A stretch of DNA of 33,892 nt from NCBI GenBank assembly GCA_963575745.1, contig CAUYUJ010004548.1:35001-68892 (forward strand), written 5' to 3'. Both the position numbers and the translations under genes were made by a program. The notes beneath the pieces are model-generated. The model searched no databases. It was given only the letters and a program-made list of their open reading frames with translations, and had not been told where the DNA came from. This document shows positions 17,493 to 26,099 of this stretch, piece by piece (within the stretch, counting starts at the first letter, position 1; every line of letters starts with the position of its first letter). Origin of the DNA: Prorocentrum cordatum (Eukaryota; Sar; Dinophyceae; Prorocentrales; Prorocentraceae).

Positions 17493-18946
17493 TCAAGCAG
17501 CTGCGTGATCTTAGGCAAGACAGGGACTCGGACGGTGTCTGACTCCTTGATAGGAGTCGTTGTATGGACCGACACCGCAGACAATGGTTGTGAGGGTATC
17601 GGTGCACCGTCGGTAGTTGGTTCTGTGCGCACAGGAGACACATGGCGTGTCTGTGCAGAAGCTGCCGCGGAGGCTGCTCCTGGTGACGTACGTCGTTGTT
17701 GTCCTGCAGAAGCTTGCTGTGCTTCGGCGGACGCCGCCGTCGGCCTGTGCAGGTCGGCTGCAGGTCGTAGGTGGAGGTTGGTGTCGTTGGTGTGGTCGAT
17801 CAGCTGATTCGTCCAGCTCGTCATGTCCTCGTGTATTTGTGCCACCTTTTGGCGTGTATACTCATCAGTATCCCGAGAGCGTTGTGAATACCGATCAAGT
17901 CGTTGCTCGCATGCTCGGAGACGGGCGCTTTGTGCCTCCATCTCGCTTTCCAGACGTGCGAGGTGACTCTCTACACGTACCTTCTCGGTATCTCTATCAT
18001 GAATAACCTGGGAGAGCTCCAACTGCGTGTGGTCCGCCGCCTTCTGAACCTCCTGCAACCTGTCAGTGAGGCGGGCGAAATCGTAAACCGTGGGAGGAGA
18101 ATCCAGCTGGCCAGTCTGGGCTCGTCCGACACGCAACTCTGCCAGGGCGTCCTGTACACCAGGGAAACGCTGCTCGATGTCAGAGATCCGGTTAGCGAGT
18201 GGCTGCACGACAGCGTTGGTCGCATCAAGCCTTTGAGTGATGACTCTCTCAGTACGCTGCAACATGTCGATCAGGTTCGACGAGTTGGTGTGTGCTTCGG
18301 TGCGAAGCGTCGCCGTAGTGTGGTCTAGATAAGATCGAAGATCATTGATCTGAGACTGAACGTCGCCAAGGTCTGTGGCCTCGGCTGGGGTTGGTCGGTT
18401 GCGGAGCTGGTCGTGGATCTCATCATGTAAAATCCTGACTGCTGAAACGCCTGTGTCGCGTACGAGCACAAGCTGTTGCTCCATCTGCGCGAGGTAGTTG
18501 CGCAGGTTCTCGACCATCGCCGTTCGTTCACCTGAGTGTGACACCTCACGATCAAGCTGGTACTGCAGTTCTCCTACGATGCATCGATCTTCGGCGATCC
18601 TGGAATCAATGATCCCTAAGGCGCTGTCAAGATCGCGTCGTATGGCTGCAGTATCGGTGGCGTTTGTCTGAACGCTCTGTAGTAGTCCAGAGTATTGCCT
18701 GGACACGCAGGTTTCAACCTGGTCTCTGAGCTCAGCTATGTCACCTGCGGCGGACGTCTCCGCCAGCTGGTCGTCTGAGATGGAGAGGTGGGGAGCGTCA
18801 GCTTCCCTGTGTCCCCTGTCGCGGGGAGTGCATGGCCTCTGAGAGGCAGTGCGCGGGCTCGACCTACTTTCGTCGCATGGGCCTGGGGCTCCACGGCGGT
18901 TGCGCGCGGACGAGCTGCGACTCGGACCATGTGTGCGCGTGGTGTC
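17333..18946 (-). CDS. gag: gag, N-terminal coiled-coil part
   Basis: The frame is open from 18946 to a stop at 17333. The first ~80 residues are Arg/Ser/Pro-rich. From about 18800 on, the protein becomes a long charged heptad-like helix region: DDQLAETSAAGDIAELRDQVE, further acidic helices, LADRISDIEQRF-like segments and SHLARLESEMEAQSARLRACEQR. It then turns into an Ala/Gln/Pro-rich linker and the segment VPVLPKITQLLEWQQK. That last segment runs into the capsid frame by a -1 (or +2) change near 17490. Coiled coils at the front of Gag would support self-assembly of the particle. No ATG precedes the open part; the nearest Met codons are internal. It could be a separate protein, but the smooth continuation into capsid sequence suggests one Gag. 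Confidence 0.65.
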   Translation of the reverse strand, partial: DTTRTHGPSRSSSARNRRGAPGPCDESRSSPRTASQRPCTPRDRGHREADAPHLSISDDQLAETSAAGDIAELRDQVETCVSRQYSGLLQSVQTNATDTAAIRRDLDSALGIIDSRIAEDRCIVGELQYQLDREVSHSGERTAMVENLRNYLAQMEQQLVLVRDTGVSAVRILHDEIHDQLRNRPTPAEATDLGDVQSQINDLRSYLDHTTATLRTEAHTNSSNLIDMLQRTERVITQRLDATNAVVQPLANRISDIEQRFPGVQDALAELRVGRAQTGQLDSPPTVYDFARLTDRLQEVQKAADHTQLELSQVIHDRDTEKVRVESHLARLESEMEAQSARLRACEQRLDRYSQRSRDTDEYTRQKVAQIHEDMTSWTNQLIDHTNDTNLHLRPAADLHRPTAASAEAQQASAGQQRRTSPGAASAAASAQTRHVSPVRTEPTTDGAPIPSQPLSAVSVHTTTPIKESDTVRVPVLPKITQLLEWQQKCGRTSGPPQGDHPKHMPSYAWLNSPNVHSRTYKTVETLRASVANSLPL

Positions 18947-18949
18947 TCA

Positions 18950-19480
18950 TCCGATGATACCTTGGGGTACCGCGTCTGCGGCTGTGCCGACACTGGTCTA
19001 CTGAGTTCCTCGAAGGTGGCTACGTGCTCCGCCACAGGGACGGTCGCAGGGCTGGGGGTCCCAGCGCCTGAGGTCCATCGGCGGTTAGCGCGAAAGCGCC
19101 CTGGAGTACCGAGACTAGCAAGGCTTTCGCCTGACGCGGTTGGGATTGCTCCCGACGGGGAAGGGGAGGGAGGGTCGAAGGTCGGCGTGTGAAACTCCTT
19201 CCTTCCTGTTCCTACTCCGTCTCCTGTCCCCCCGCGGGCGGCGCTGCGGTGAAGTTCAGCAGCTGGTCGCGCCTCGGGCCCTTCGGAGCTGGGGGGGGGG
19301 AGTATCGGGAACACCAACACAGTCCGCACTAATGCTCTCCAACTCGTTACCGAGCCGTCGTGCCGTGGGAGAGCTCGGATGCGAGGCCCCGATGGAACCC
19401 TTGCGGCGCATGCGCCGAAGTGGCTCCATCAGGCTCGCATGCGAAGTCACCGCGGACGAGTCGGTGAGGGTGAGCGTTAA
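18950..19480 (-). other. 5' leader and possible start of gag
   Basis: Between the primer binding site and the main gag frame. One minus-strand frame is open from about 19428 down to 18736 and is rich in Pro, Ser, Arg and Ala. Its 18760-19050 part reads plausibly as a disordered Gag N-terminus, after which the next frame (open from 18946) would take over. The first bases of this frame give no ATG; the only clear Met is internal, in a HMVRV context, so the true gag start is unresolved. Packaging and leader functions are expected here by analogy with other LTR elements. Confidence 0.4.
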
Positions 19481-19493
19481 AGGGCTGATAACC
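19481..19493 (-). other. primer binding site, half-tRNA type
   Basis: The minus strand reads GGTTATCAGCCCT directly after the LTR end. Its complement GGGCTGATAACC differs at one base from GGGCUCAUAACC, the anticodon stem-loop of eukaryotic initiator tRNA-Met. Drosophila copia and yeast Ty5 are known to prime from a cleaved initiator tRNA at this internal site rather than from the tRNA 3' end. The one mismatch falls in the anticodon (CAU to GAU), so a different tRNA remains possible. Confidence 0.65.
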
Positions 19494-19689
19494 TGTGTAT
19501 GGGGTTGAAGTACAAGGGTACAGAACCCCTGATCCGTTGGTAGAGAGAAGGAGGGATAGATGGATATCTTTCCCTCCCGCACGATCAAGGTCTGATCGAT
19601 CTATCTCAATACCTGAGCCCAAACGGCCAGGCGCAGGAGAGGTAAGGATACGGAATTTATATGAGGGTATTACACGGGTTCCATTCACA
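19494..19689 (-). repeat. 5' LTR of the copia element
   Basis: On the minus strand it starts TGTGAATGG and ends CATACACA, giving TGTG...CACA ends, the normal TG...CA form. Length is 196 bp, short but within the range of copia LTRs. The first 70 bp (19620-19689) recur at 2140-2209 with three mismatches. A TATA-like CATATAAAT lies within the first 40 bases and may be the promoter, although dinoflagellate genes often lack a classical TATA box. The inner end abuts the primer binding site with no spacer, which fixes the boundary. The plus-strand bases just outside are GACAC. A target-site duplication cannot be tested because the other LTR is truncated. Confidence 0.85.
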
Positions 19690-19985
19690 GACACGCCCCA
19701 AGATGGTCGCAAGACGGCCGAACAGGCTCCAAAAAACGCGGCCCAAGGGGCCCGAAGAGGATCCCCCAAGAGGAAGAGGATGAGCAGGAGGAGAATTCAG
19801 GAGAGAGACGCAGTGAGGAGGAAAACGATGAAGGAAAAAGGAGCGATAAGGAGGAGGAAGAGGGTTACACAATTAGAAAGAAGAGGGCAGTGACGACTGA
19901 TTTAGGATGAGCAGTGTGGCCAAGAGGTCCCAAGAGGACCCCAAGCACCAAGAGGGGGAACTCGCACTGACATTTCGCGCTGTCC
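19690..19985. other. flank upstream of the retrotransposon, no gene
   Basis: Purine-rich unique sequence outside the 5' LTR. Short frames in it are basic (RKRMSRRRIQERDAV) and reflect the GGA-like composition. No recognisable feature. Confidence 0.5.
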
Positions 19986-19989
19986 GCCC

Positions 19990-20147
19990 AAAGATGACCC
20001 TTCCTCCTCCTCCTCCTCCTCTTCCTCCTCCTCCTCCACCTCCTCCTGCTCATCCTCCTCTTCCGCCCTCCTCCGAATGTTCCTCCTCCACCCTCCTCCG
20101 TCCTCCTCCTCCTCCGCCCTCCTCCTCCTCCTCTTCATCCTATCAGT
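19990..20147. repeat. TCC trinucleotide tract
   Basis: Imperfect TCC/CTC repeats (CCTCCTCCTCC) on the plus strand with CCACC, CGC and GAATG interruptions, about 150 bp. Confidence 0.9.
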
Positions 20148-20735
20148 AATGTTAGTTGTATTAGTGTTGTCATTGTTATTATCATGAGATCCTTACTATC
20201 AATCGTATTAGTATTCTGATGTGTTGTATGATTGGCATTATGTTCAGCATTAGTACTGGTGTTAGTAGTATTGATATATGGTTAGTTTTGAAACAAATAC
20301 TGCATTATTGTTAAACCGTCTGTTTAGTAATAGTACTCGTATTGTGTGTATTGGTGTTCGTCTTCTTCTTGGTGTTGATAATGTTGTTCCTCTTCACATT
20401 CGTATCGTTCGTCTTGATACACGAGTCGTCGTATTAGTATGCGTATGATAATCATCAAACGTAGTAGTAGTCGTATTATGGTGTATGGTTATTCGTATTA
20501 TCATGTGCTACTTAGTATTATCAGTCGTTTGCTTATGACTAGTATTGTTATGATGTTCTTCTTCGTAGCAGTTAAGTCAGATGATTATGTTTATAAGTAT
20601 GACCCTTCGTAGCATTACGATTCTTAGTCGCATTCGCCTTAGATTTAATCGTAATACTCTTCGTGTACGACGTGTTAGTCGTGTGTGGTGTTGTATTATG
20701 CTTCGTCGTAGGAATAATTACCCCAGTGCGACCCT
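20148..20735. repeat. AT-rich degenerate TTAGTAT/CGTATTA repeat region
   Basis: About 590 bases of strongly AT-rich sequence built from variants of GTATTAGT, TCGTATTA and TTATCAT. It looks like an old, diverged microsatellite or satellite. No frame of useful length. It contrasts sharply with the GC-rich surroundings. Confidence 0.75.
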
Positions 20736-20770
20736 ATCTAGAAATTGGAGCCCCTAGGAAAGCAGCATTA

Positions 20771-21060
20771 GTTACTATGATATGCTATGCTATGATATGC
20801 CATGCTATGCTGCGCTATGCTATGCTATGATGTGCTATGTTATGGTGCACTATGATATGATATGCTATGATAAGCTACGCTATATCATGCTGCGCTGTGC
20901 TATGCTAAGCTATGCTAAGCTATGCTATGCGATGCTATGCTAAGCTGCGCTATGCTATGCTATGCTATGATATGCTGCGCTATGATATGCGATGCTATGC
21001 TATGCTTGGCTATGCCATGCTATGCTATGCTATGCTATGCTAATGCAGCGCTGCGCTATG
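20771..21060. repeat. TATGC pentamer satellite, first block
   Basis: Tandem CTATG/TATGC pentamers with frequent TGCGC, TGATA and TAAGC variants. Because five is not a multiple of three, the repeat reads through all frames and codes for nothing convincing. Confidence 0.95.
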
Positions 21061-21140
21061 CTAAGCTAAGCTAAGCTAAGCTAACCCTCGAGGCAGAGCT
21101 AGGTAGGTAGGTAAGCTAACCCTCTAGGCAGAGCCTGCTT
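21061..21140. repeat. AAGCT run and duplicated CTAACCCTCGAGGCAGAG spacer
   Basis: Five tandem CTAAG units lead into CTAACCCTCGAGGCAGAGC (from about 21081). It is repeated as CTAACCCTCTAGGCAGAGC (from about 21115) after a GGTAGGTAGGTAAG run. It divides the two TATGC blocks. Confidence 0.85.
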
Positions 21141-21179
21141 GTGCTTTGCTTTGCTGTCGTTGCTGTTGCGTTGCCTTTG

Positions 21180-21500
21180 CTCAGCTGCTGTGCTATGCTA
21201 TGTTATGCTATGCTATGCTATGCTATGCTGCGTTGTGCTATGCTGCGCTGTACTGTGCTGCGCTATGTTATGATATGCTATGCTATGCTGCGCTATGCTA
21301 TGCTATGCTGGGTTATGCTATGATATGCTGTGCTGCGCTATGCTATGCTACACTATGCTATGCTCTGCTGTGCTCTGCTACGCTAAAGCTAAGCAAAGCT
21401 AAGATGAAGGTAAGCTAAGCTAAGATAAACCTGAGCTAAGATGAAGCTAAGCTAAGCTAAGATGAAATAAGCTAAGCTAAGATGAGATAAGCAACACTAA
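21180..21500. repeat. TATGC pentamer satellite, second block, grading into TAAGC/TAAGATGAAG
   Basis: TATGC units from 21187 to about 21375, then AAGCTAAGC and AAGATGAAG/AAGATGAGATAAGC units to about 21495. The gradual change from TATGC to TAAGC shows stepwise divergence of one array. The pentamer frame translates to Met-Leu-Cys-Tyr-Ala repeats, which is a by-product. Confidence 0.93.
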
Positions 21501-21600
21501 TCTAAGGGGACGCAACTGGGGGAACCGCGGGGCGGATCCTGGGGGAACCGCCCGGGGCGCTTTGCACTGCCCGGCCCCTTTAAGCCCACAGAGTATGCTT
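21501..21600. other. GC-rich island with paired TGGGGGAACCGC
   Basis: A 100-base GC-rich island between AT-rich repeats. It has two copies of TGGGGGAACCGC (about 21518 and 21540) and ends that are partly inverted (AAGGGG near 21507 and CCCCTTT near 21577). It could be a remnant of a small repeat element. No function assigned. Confidence 0.5.
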
Positions 21601-21960
21601 AGTGATATTATCATGATTTTCTAGCTGTCAGTATTAGTGTTCTTCTTATTAGTAGTAGTAGTATGATCCGTCTTCTTCGTATCAATACATATTCGTCTCA
21701 GTCTTATTATTAGTACTCGCATTCGTCTTAGCATTCCTGTTACCATTCTGAAAATCATTCTTAGTATTCTTGGTATGAGCATGATGCGTATGACCATGAG
21801 TATTACTGTTCTTAGTAGTATTCGTCTTATTACCTCGCAGTATCATTAATGTTGCTCTATTACGGTGATGAGTATGCATGTTATGAATAGGTCTTATTCG
21901 TAGTACTAGTAATAGTATGTCAATTAGTAATACAAAAATAGCAAACTTTAATCATAGTAG
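21601..21960. repeat. AT-rich degenerate repeat region, second block
   Basis: Same style as 20148-20735: variants of TTAGTAT, TCGTATTA and TTATCAT. It leads into the pure GTA repeats. No gene seen. Confidence 0.7.
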
Positions 21961-22007
21961 TAGTATTAGGAAGTAGTAGTAGTAGTAGTAGTAGCAGTAG
22001 CAGTAGC

Positions 22008-22058
<51 letters not shown>

Positions 22059-22170
22059 GGTAGTAGTACTAGTGGTAGTGGTAGTGGTAGTGGTAGTGGT
22101 AGTGGTAGTGGTAGTGGTAGTGGTAGTGGTAGTGGTAGTGGTAGTGGTAGTGGTAGTGGTAGTGGTAGTG

Positions 22171-22209
<39 letters not shown>

Positions 22210-22212
22210 TCA
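21961..22212. repeat. GTA trinucleotide and GTAGTG hexamer repeats
   Basis: AGTAGTAGT repeats with CAG variants, then about 17 tandem copies of the hexamer GGTAGT (about 22071-22172), then AGT again. The long frames here give poly-Val, poly-Leu or poly-Thr and are artefacts. Confidence 0.95.
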
Positions 22213-22227
22213 TCAGTAGTATTGATA

Positions 22228-22451
22228 TTATATATCCTCCTCCACCTCCTCCTCTTCCTCCTCCTCCGCCGCCGCCGTCTCCTCCACCTCTTCCTCCTCC
22301 TCCTTCTCATCATCAACTTCCTCCTCCGCGTCATCCTCCTCCTCCTCTTCCGCCGCCTCCACCTCCTCCTCCCCCTCCTCCTCCTCCTCCTCCTCCTCCT
22401 CCTCATCATCATCATCATCATCATCACCACCACCACCACCACCGCCACCAC

Positions 22452-22483
<32 letters not shown>

Positions 22484-22830
22484 CCACCATCATCATCATC
22501 ATCATCATCATCATCAGCATCATCATCATCGTCATCCCTCCTCCTCCTCCTACTCCTACTCCTCCTCCTCCTCCTCCTCCTCCTCCTCCTCCTCCTCCTC
22601 CTCCTCCTCCTCCTCTTCCGCCTCCTCCTCCTCCTCCTCCTCCTCCTCACCTCCTCCTCCTCCGCCTCGTCCTCCTCCTCTCTCCTGTTCATCCACCCTC
22701 CTCCTCCTCTCGTCTCCGCTCCTCCTCCTCCTCCACCTCCATAATTCCTCCTCCTCCTCATCCTCCTCCTCTTCCTCCTCCTCCTCCTCCTCATCTCATC
22801 CTCCTCCTCCTCCTCCTCCTCCTCCTCCTC
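22228..22830. repeat. TCC and TCA trinucleotide tracts
   Basis: About 600 bp of TCC repeats with two inner TCA/ATC blocks (about 22403-22530) and CAC variants. Overlapping open frames on both strands are produced by the repeats. Confidence 0.95.
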
Positions 22831-23028
22831 CTCTTCCTCCTCTCCCTCCTCCTCGTCCGCCGCCCTCCGCCCTCCGCCCTCCGCCCTCCGCCGTCCAGAA
22901 TCCATGGCCAAGACTCCTCCTCCTCCTCCTCCTCCTCCTCCTCCTCTTCCTCCTCTCCCTCCTCCTCGTCCGCCGCCCTCCGCCCTCCGCCCTCCGCCCT
23001 CCGCCGTCCAGAATCCATGGCCAAGACT
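22831..23028. repeat. 113-bp tandem duplication in the TCC tract
   Basis: The block beginning CTCTTCCTCCTCTCCCTCC, through four CCCTCCG units to GTCCAGAATCCATGGCCAAGACT, occurs at 22831-22915 and again at 22944-23028, identical as far as I can see. The copies are separated by a TCC run, giving a 113-bp period. This is a recent duplication. Confidence 0.9.
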
Positions 23029-23345
23029 GAATGCAGAAACGTCGGTGCCGACCTTGGTCACCGTCCATCTTGATCAACGTCGATTCGTGGACCATCCTCG
23101 CGAATCGGCGACGGCCAGCATGGACCGTGACCAAGATCGGCGTCGACAAAATCCCACGACATCCTGGTCCTGGTCAGCACGCCTGTCCTTACGCTGGCAC
23201 CCGTCGTTATATGGGCCGCCCCTGGCGTACGGCCCCCCGCAAAATGCGCGGAGACCAGTGCAGCTCATCACCAGCCTCGTCGCCACGACGCCCAGGCGCA
23301 GGGGCGTTGACCTTCCCGCCGCGCGCATCGCCACAAGCGGCGAAC
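23029..23345. other. unique sequence, no gene recognised
   Basis: Unique sequence after the microsatellites. Both strands have frames of 90-160 codons but none has a recognisable motif. Confidence 0.45.
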
Positions 23346-23348
23346 GTA

Positions 23349-24026
23349 TCATATCCACGCCCTTGCTGTCTTAGACAAGCGCGCCCCACTACTCGCAAAG
23401 TAGCCACTCGCAAATGGCCTGGATCCGCCGCAGGGAATTTTCACGATCCAGAACATAGAGGCAACTATGTCCTTTCCGGACGTTTGCGAATGGGCGCTTT
23501 GTGAGTAGTGGAATGCGCTCGGTGAGGTCTGGATTCCAGGGCGCGATCTCGCGGATCTCGCGGATACGCGGTCGCACGGATACGTTCCGCACGGGGCATC
23601 CGCGAACAAAACATAGATCATCATGGCAGACGTCAGCACAAGGCGCGAGCGCCCAGAGACCATGGGGTACGCAGGAGGGCCTGCGGGAGCACCAGTAGCA
23701 CAAAGGCGACGAGCTGATGGCGCAAATGCGCCGCTTGGGAAATCGATTGTTTGACTGATATGCGTCGTTGAATCGCCGCGGAAGATGCCGATAAGGGCCA
23801 CCAGGATGCTTTCGAATGGGCCGTTGTTGGAGAGCTGAGCAAGTGATAAAGCGCCCTCCATCCACGCGTTAGCTGTGCTGGAATCGTCCATTCTTTGACT
23901 TGCCTGCCAGTTGTGAACAATCGGAGTTCCATTGAAGATGTGACTTTGACTGAGAACTCTTGGTCTCGGGTGTGGTTCGAGGTGGCTCCAAAAGAGAAAA
24001 TGCAATTGCGGAGTTGGCATTGGCAT
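23349..24026 (-). other. possible coding fragment of unknown function
   Basis: A 225-codon minus-strand frame. Its middle (IFNGTPIVHNWQASQ, ALSLAQLSNNGPFESILVALIGIF) is less repetitive and more protein-like than other frames in the area, and a hydrophobic stretch occurs around residues 80-95. I recognise no family, and a second overlapping frame (23389-23865) is equally open. I list it as a candidate only; it may be chance in stop-poor DNA. Confidence 0.2.
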
Positions 24027-24029
24027 ACG

Positions 24030-24980
24030 CTAGACTGCCTGGCCGGAGACGTGTACGGCTGGTAGCGCGAAACTGCGGATTGCCGACAGGTGCTGTCGAC
24101 GAATGCAGCATGATGCTCTGCGTGCTTGCCTGCTCCGTGCTGCGAGTTTGTGGGGCCCAGTCGTATACACTAAGAAGCCATGTCTGGGTCTTGTGTTATC
24201 GACTCTGCGATTGGTCGGGCTGCCCCCCTCCATCTCCTCTCAGGTCGGGCATGTCCTCCTACAGGCGGATCCTGAAAGAAAAAAATAATTGACACACAAA
24301 GAGAAACAAAATTGCCAAAAATTGTCGAAACGTCGTCTCCTGACTATATTCTAACTATGTTTGAATGTTCCTCCTGTAGAGGGACGTGCCCGACTTAGAC
24401 CTCTTCCGCCACCCGCCCGCTCTCCGCCCCGTCGTCCTCCTGCAGCCTCGGCCTCCCTGCTCGCCTCCCGGACAGTCCTTCCCTTGGCCTCCCAAGCCGA
24501 GCCAAGGCGCGCTGCTGCGGAGTCCGAGGCGGCATGCGGCGGCCGTCCTCTCCATCCTCGGCGAGTTGCTGGCATCGCCTGCCTCCGTGCTCACCTCTGA
24601 CGCGCAGGGCTCGACCGTGTTGCCGACGCACCTCTCGCCGACTTCTATCCTCGAGGAGCCGCAGCTGAAGCTCGAACCCGAGACATGGATACCCCCTGGC
24701 CCAAAGGAAAATGGCACTGCCCTCGGGCTCCCTTGTGGACCATGCTTCAACACGGAAGCAATGGACCCCCACACACATCGAAGATCAATGCCTTTCCTGC
24801 CCAGGTCTGACGTCGATTGCCAGAACTGGGGCTCGCTCCCCAAAATGTGAGCCGGGTCCCATCCGCTGAGGCTCCAGTCTGGAAGCCTGAACTGCTACTG
24901 CGAGGGGGGCAGCCGCGATGTCGCACTCCCAAGGTGTCCCGAAGGCTTGCCGCGCCCAAGCGCCAAGCCATGAGCACAGG
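24030..24980. other. unique sequence, no gene recognised
   Basis: Contains a short A-rich stretch (24272-24330) and then GC-rich sequence with long overlapping frames on both strands (plus 24386-24850 and minus 24355-24843). Neither has a recognisable domain, so none is called. Confidence 0.45.
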
Positions 24981-24981
24981 G

Positions 24982-25099
24982 GGTCGGAGGATCGGCGATG
25001 CATCGGCGATGCATCGCCGAAGTCTCCGTGGACAAAATCGGGCTCCACATCGAGCCGCATCGCCGATGCATCGGCAAAGCGGCGCGGTCCTCCGACACC
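24982..25099. mobile_element. short GATGCATC foldback element, copy 1
   Basis: Starts GTCGGAGGATC and ends GGTCCTCCGAC, so the ends are 9-bp inverted repeats (GTCGGAGGA / TCCTCCGAC). Inside are two CGATGCATCG-type palindromes near 24997-25020 and a third inside the second half (GCATCGCCGATGCATCGGC near 25056-25077). The two halves can pair into a long stem. A second copy lies at 30308-30376. No protein is encoded; it looks like a non-autonomous foldback or MITE-like element. Confidence 0.6.
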
Positions 25100-25344
25100 A
25101 CGTACTCCGACCCCCTCGACTGAACCGGGTCAACGAAAACCTGGGCCACTCAGGCTTTGCGGGATCCAGCAGGATCCTGCGCGCTAGCCCAGGTCAATGC
25201 AAGCTTGGTGATGCAGGATCTTGCAAGATCTGGCGCCCTGGCTGACCGCCGTGCGCACTGACCCCACAACACCACCTCACCCCCCCGAAAATTTCTCTGT
25301 GGGTCCAGACCCATCCTCCCCCTCGCTGGCGACGGCGCCGGCGC
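25100..25344. other. unique sequence with a 14-bp palindrome
   Basis: GATCTTGCAAGATC at 25217-25230 is a perfect palindrome, and GGATCCAGCAGGATCC near 25153 is a partial one. No gene recognised. Confidence 0.45.
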
Positions 25345-25400
<56 letters not shown>

Positions 25401-25460
25401 ACGACGCCCACGACGCCCACGACGCCGCCGACGACGGTGACAACGTCAGCGGCGGCGGCG
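25345..25460. repeat. GGC and GAC trinucleotide tracts
   Basis: GGC repeats (25345-25388) followed by GAC repeats (25388-25412) and GACGCC variants to about 25432. The plus frame would be poly-Ala then poly-Thr; no gene boundary supports a real protein. Confidence 0.9.
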
Positions 25461-25539
25461 CACCTGTCGCTGGCGCCCGCGCCAAACGCTGGCTCTGATT
25501 GAATGATGCTGGGCTCGCTCCAGCCCTCTCAGAATCCTA

Positions 25540-25925
25540 CTAGGACCCTACTGTACTCTACCCTACTCTATACTACTCTACCCTACCCTAGCCTACCCTA
25601 CTCTACTCTACTCTACTCTACACCACTCTCCACGCTACCCTGCTCGATTCTACTCTACCCTAACCTACCCTAAAATACTCGACTCTACTCTACTTTGTTC
25701 TACTTTGCTTCTACTCTGCTCACTCCTACTCTACTCTACTCCACTCCGCTCTGCACTGCTCAATTACACTTCTGCTCTACTCTACTCATCTACTGTTCTC
25801 TACTCGACCCTACTCTACTCTAATACGATCTACATATCCCTGCTCTACTCTACTGCACCCTACTATACTCGACCCTACTGTATCCCACCCTACTTGACTG
25901 TATTCAACGCCTACTTGCTCTACTC
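25540..25925. repeat. CTACT pentamer satellite
   Basis: About 385 bp of CTACT/TACTC/TACCC units with progressive divergence (TGCTC, ACTTG). It is a different pentamer from TATGC but built in the same way. Confidence 0.93.
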
Positions 25926-26020
25926 TGCTCGTCGTCGTCGTCGCCGTCGTCGTCTTCATCGTGTTCGCCGTCGTCGTTGTCGTTGTCGTCGTCGGCGTCG
26001 TCGTCTTAGTCGTCGTCGTT

Positions 26021-26051
<31 letters not shown>

Positions 26052-26095
26052 CCGTCGGCGTCGTCGTCGTTGGAGTCGGCGTCGGCGTCGGCGCC
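25926..26095. repeat. GTC trinucleotide tract
   Basis: GTCGTC and GTTGTC repeats, about 170 bp, with CGCCGTC and CATCGTG variants, grading into GGCGTC. Confidence 0.93.
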
Positions 26096-26099
26096 GGCG

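Larger units (their letters stand above)
2140..19689 (-). mobile_element. giant Ty1/copia-type LTR retrotransposon
   Basis: A 17.5-kb element on the minus strand, bounded by related direct repeats: a complete 196-bp 5' LTR at 19494-19689 and a 70-bp 3' LTR remnant at 2140-2209. Both outer 5' ends start TGTGAATGG. Inside are a primer binding site directly next to the 5' LTR, gag with CCCH fingers, a DSGS aspartic protease, integrase, reverse transcriptase with YVDD, RNase H and a polypurine tract directly before the 3' LTR. Integrase before RT is the Ty1/copia order. Typical copia elements are about 5-6 kb; this one is about three times as long, mainly because of some 8 kb of coding sequence after RNase H. 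The reading frame changes at several points and carries in-frame stops, so this copy is probably not autonomous as sequenced. Gag, integrase and RT style point to a dinoflagellate host. Confidence 0.88.

Noticed and set aside
2140-19689. dinoflagellate spliced-leader sequence as a mark of retrocopied mRNA
   Set aside because: I looked for the conserved TTTTGGCTCAAG core on both strands and did not see it.
20771-21500. CRISPR array
   Set aside because: Direct pentamers without unique spacers; a satellite in eukaryotic DNA.
22036-23073. 345-codon plus-strand frame and 277-codon minus-strand frame
   Set aside because: Both consist of homopolymer-like runs (Val, Ile, Pro, Asp, Glu) made by triplet microsatellites.
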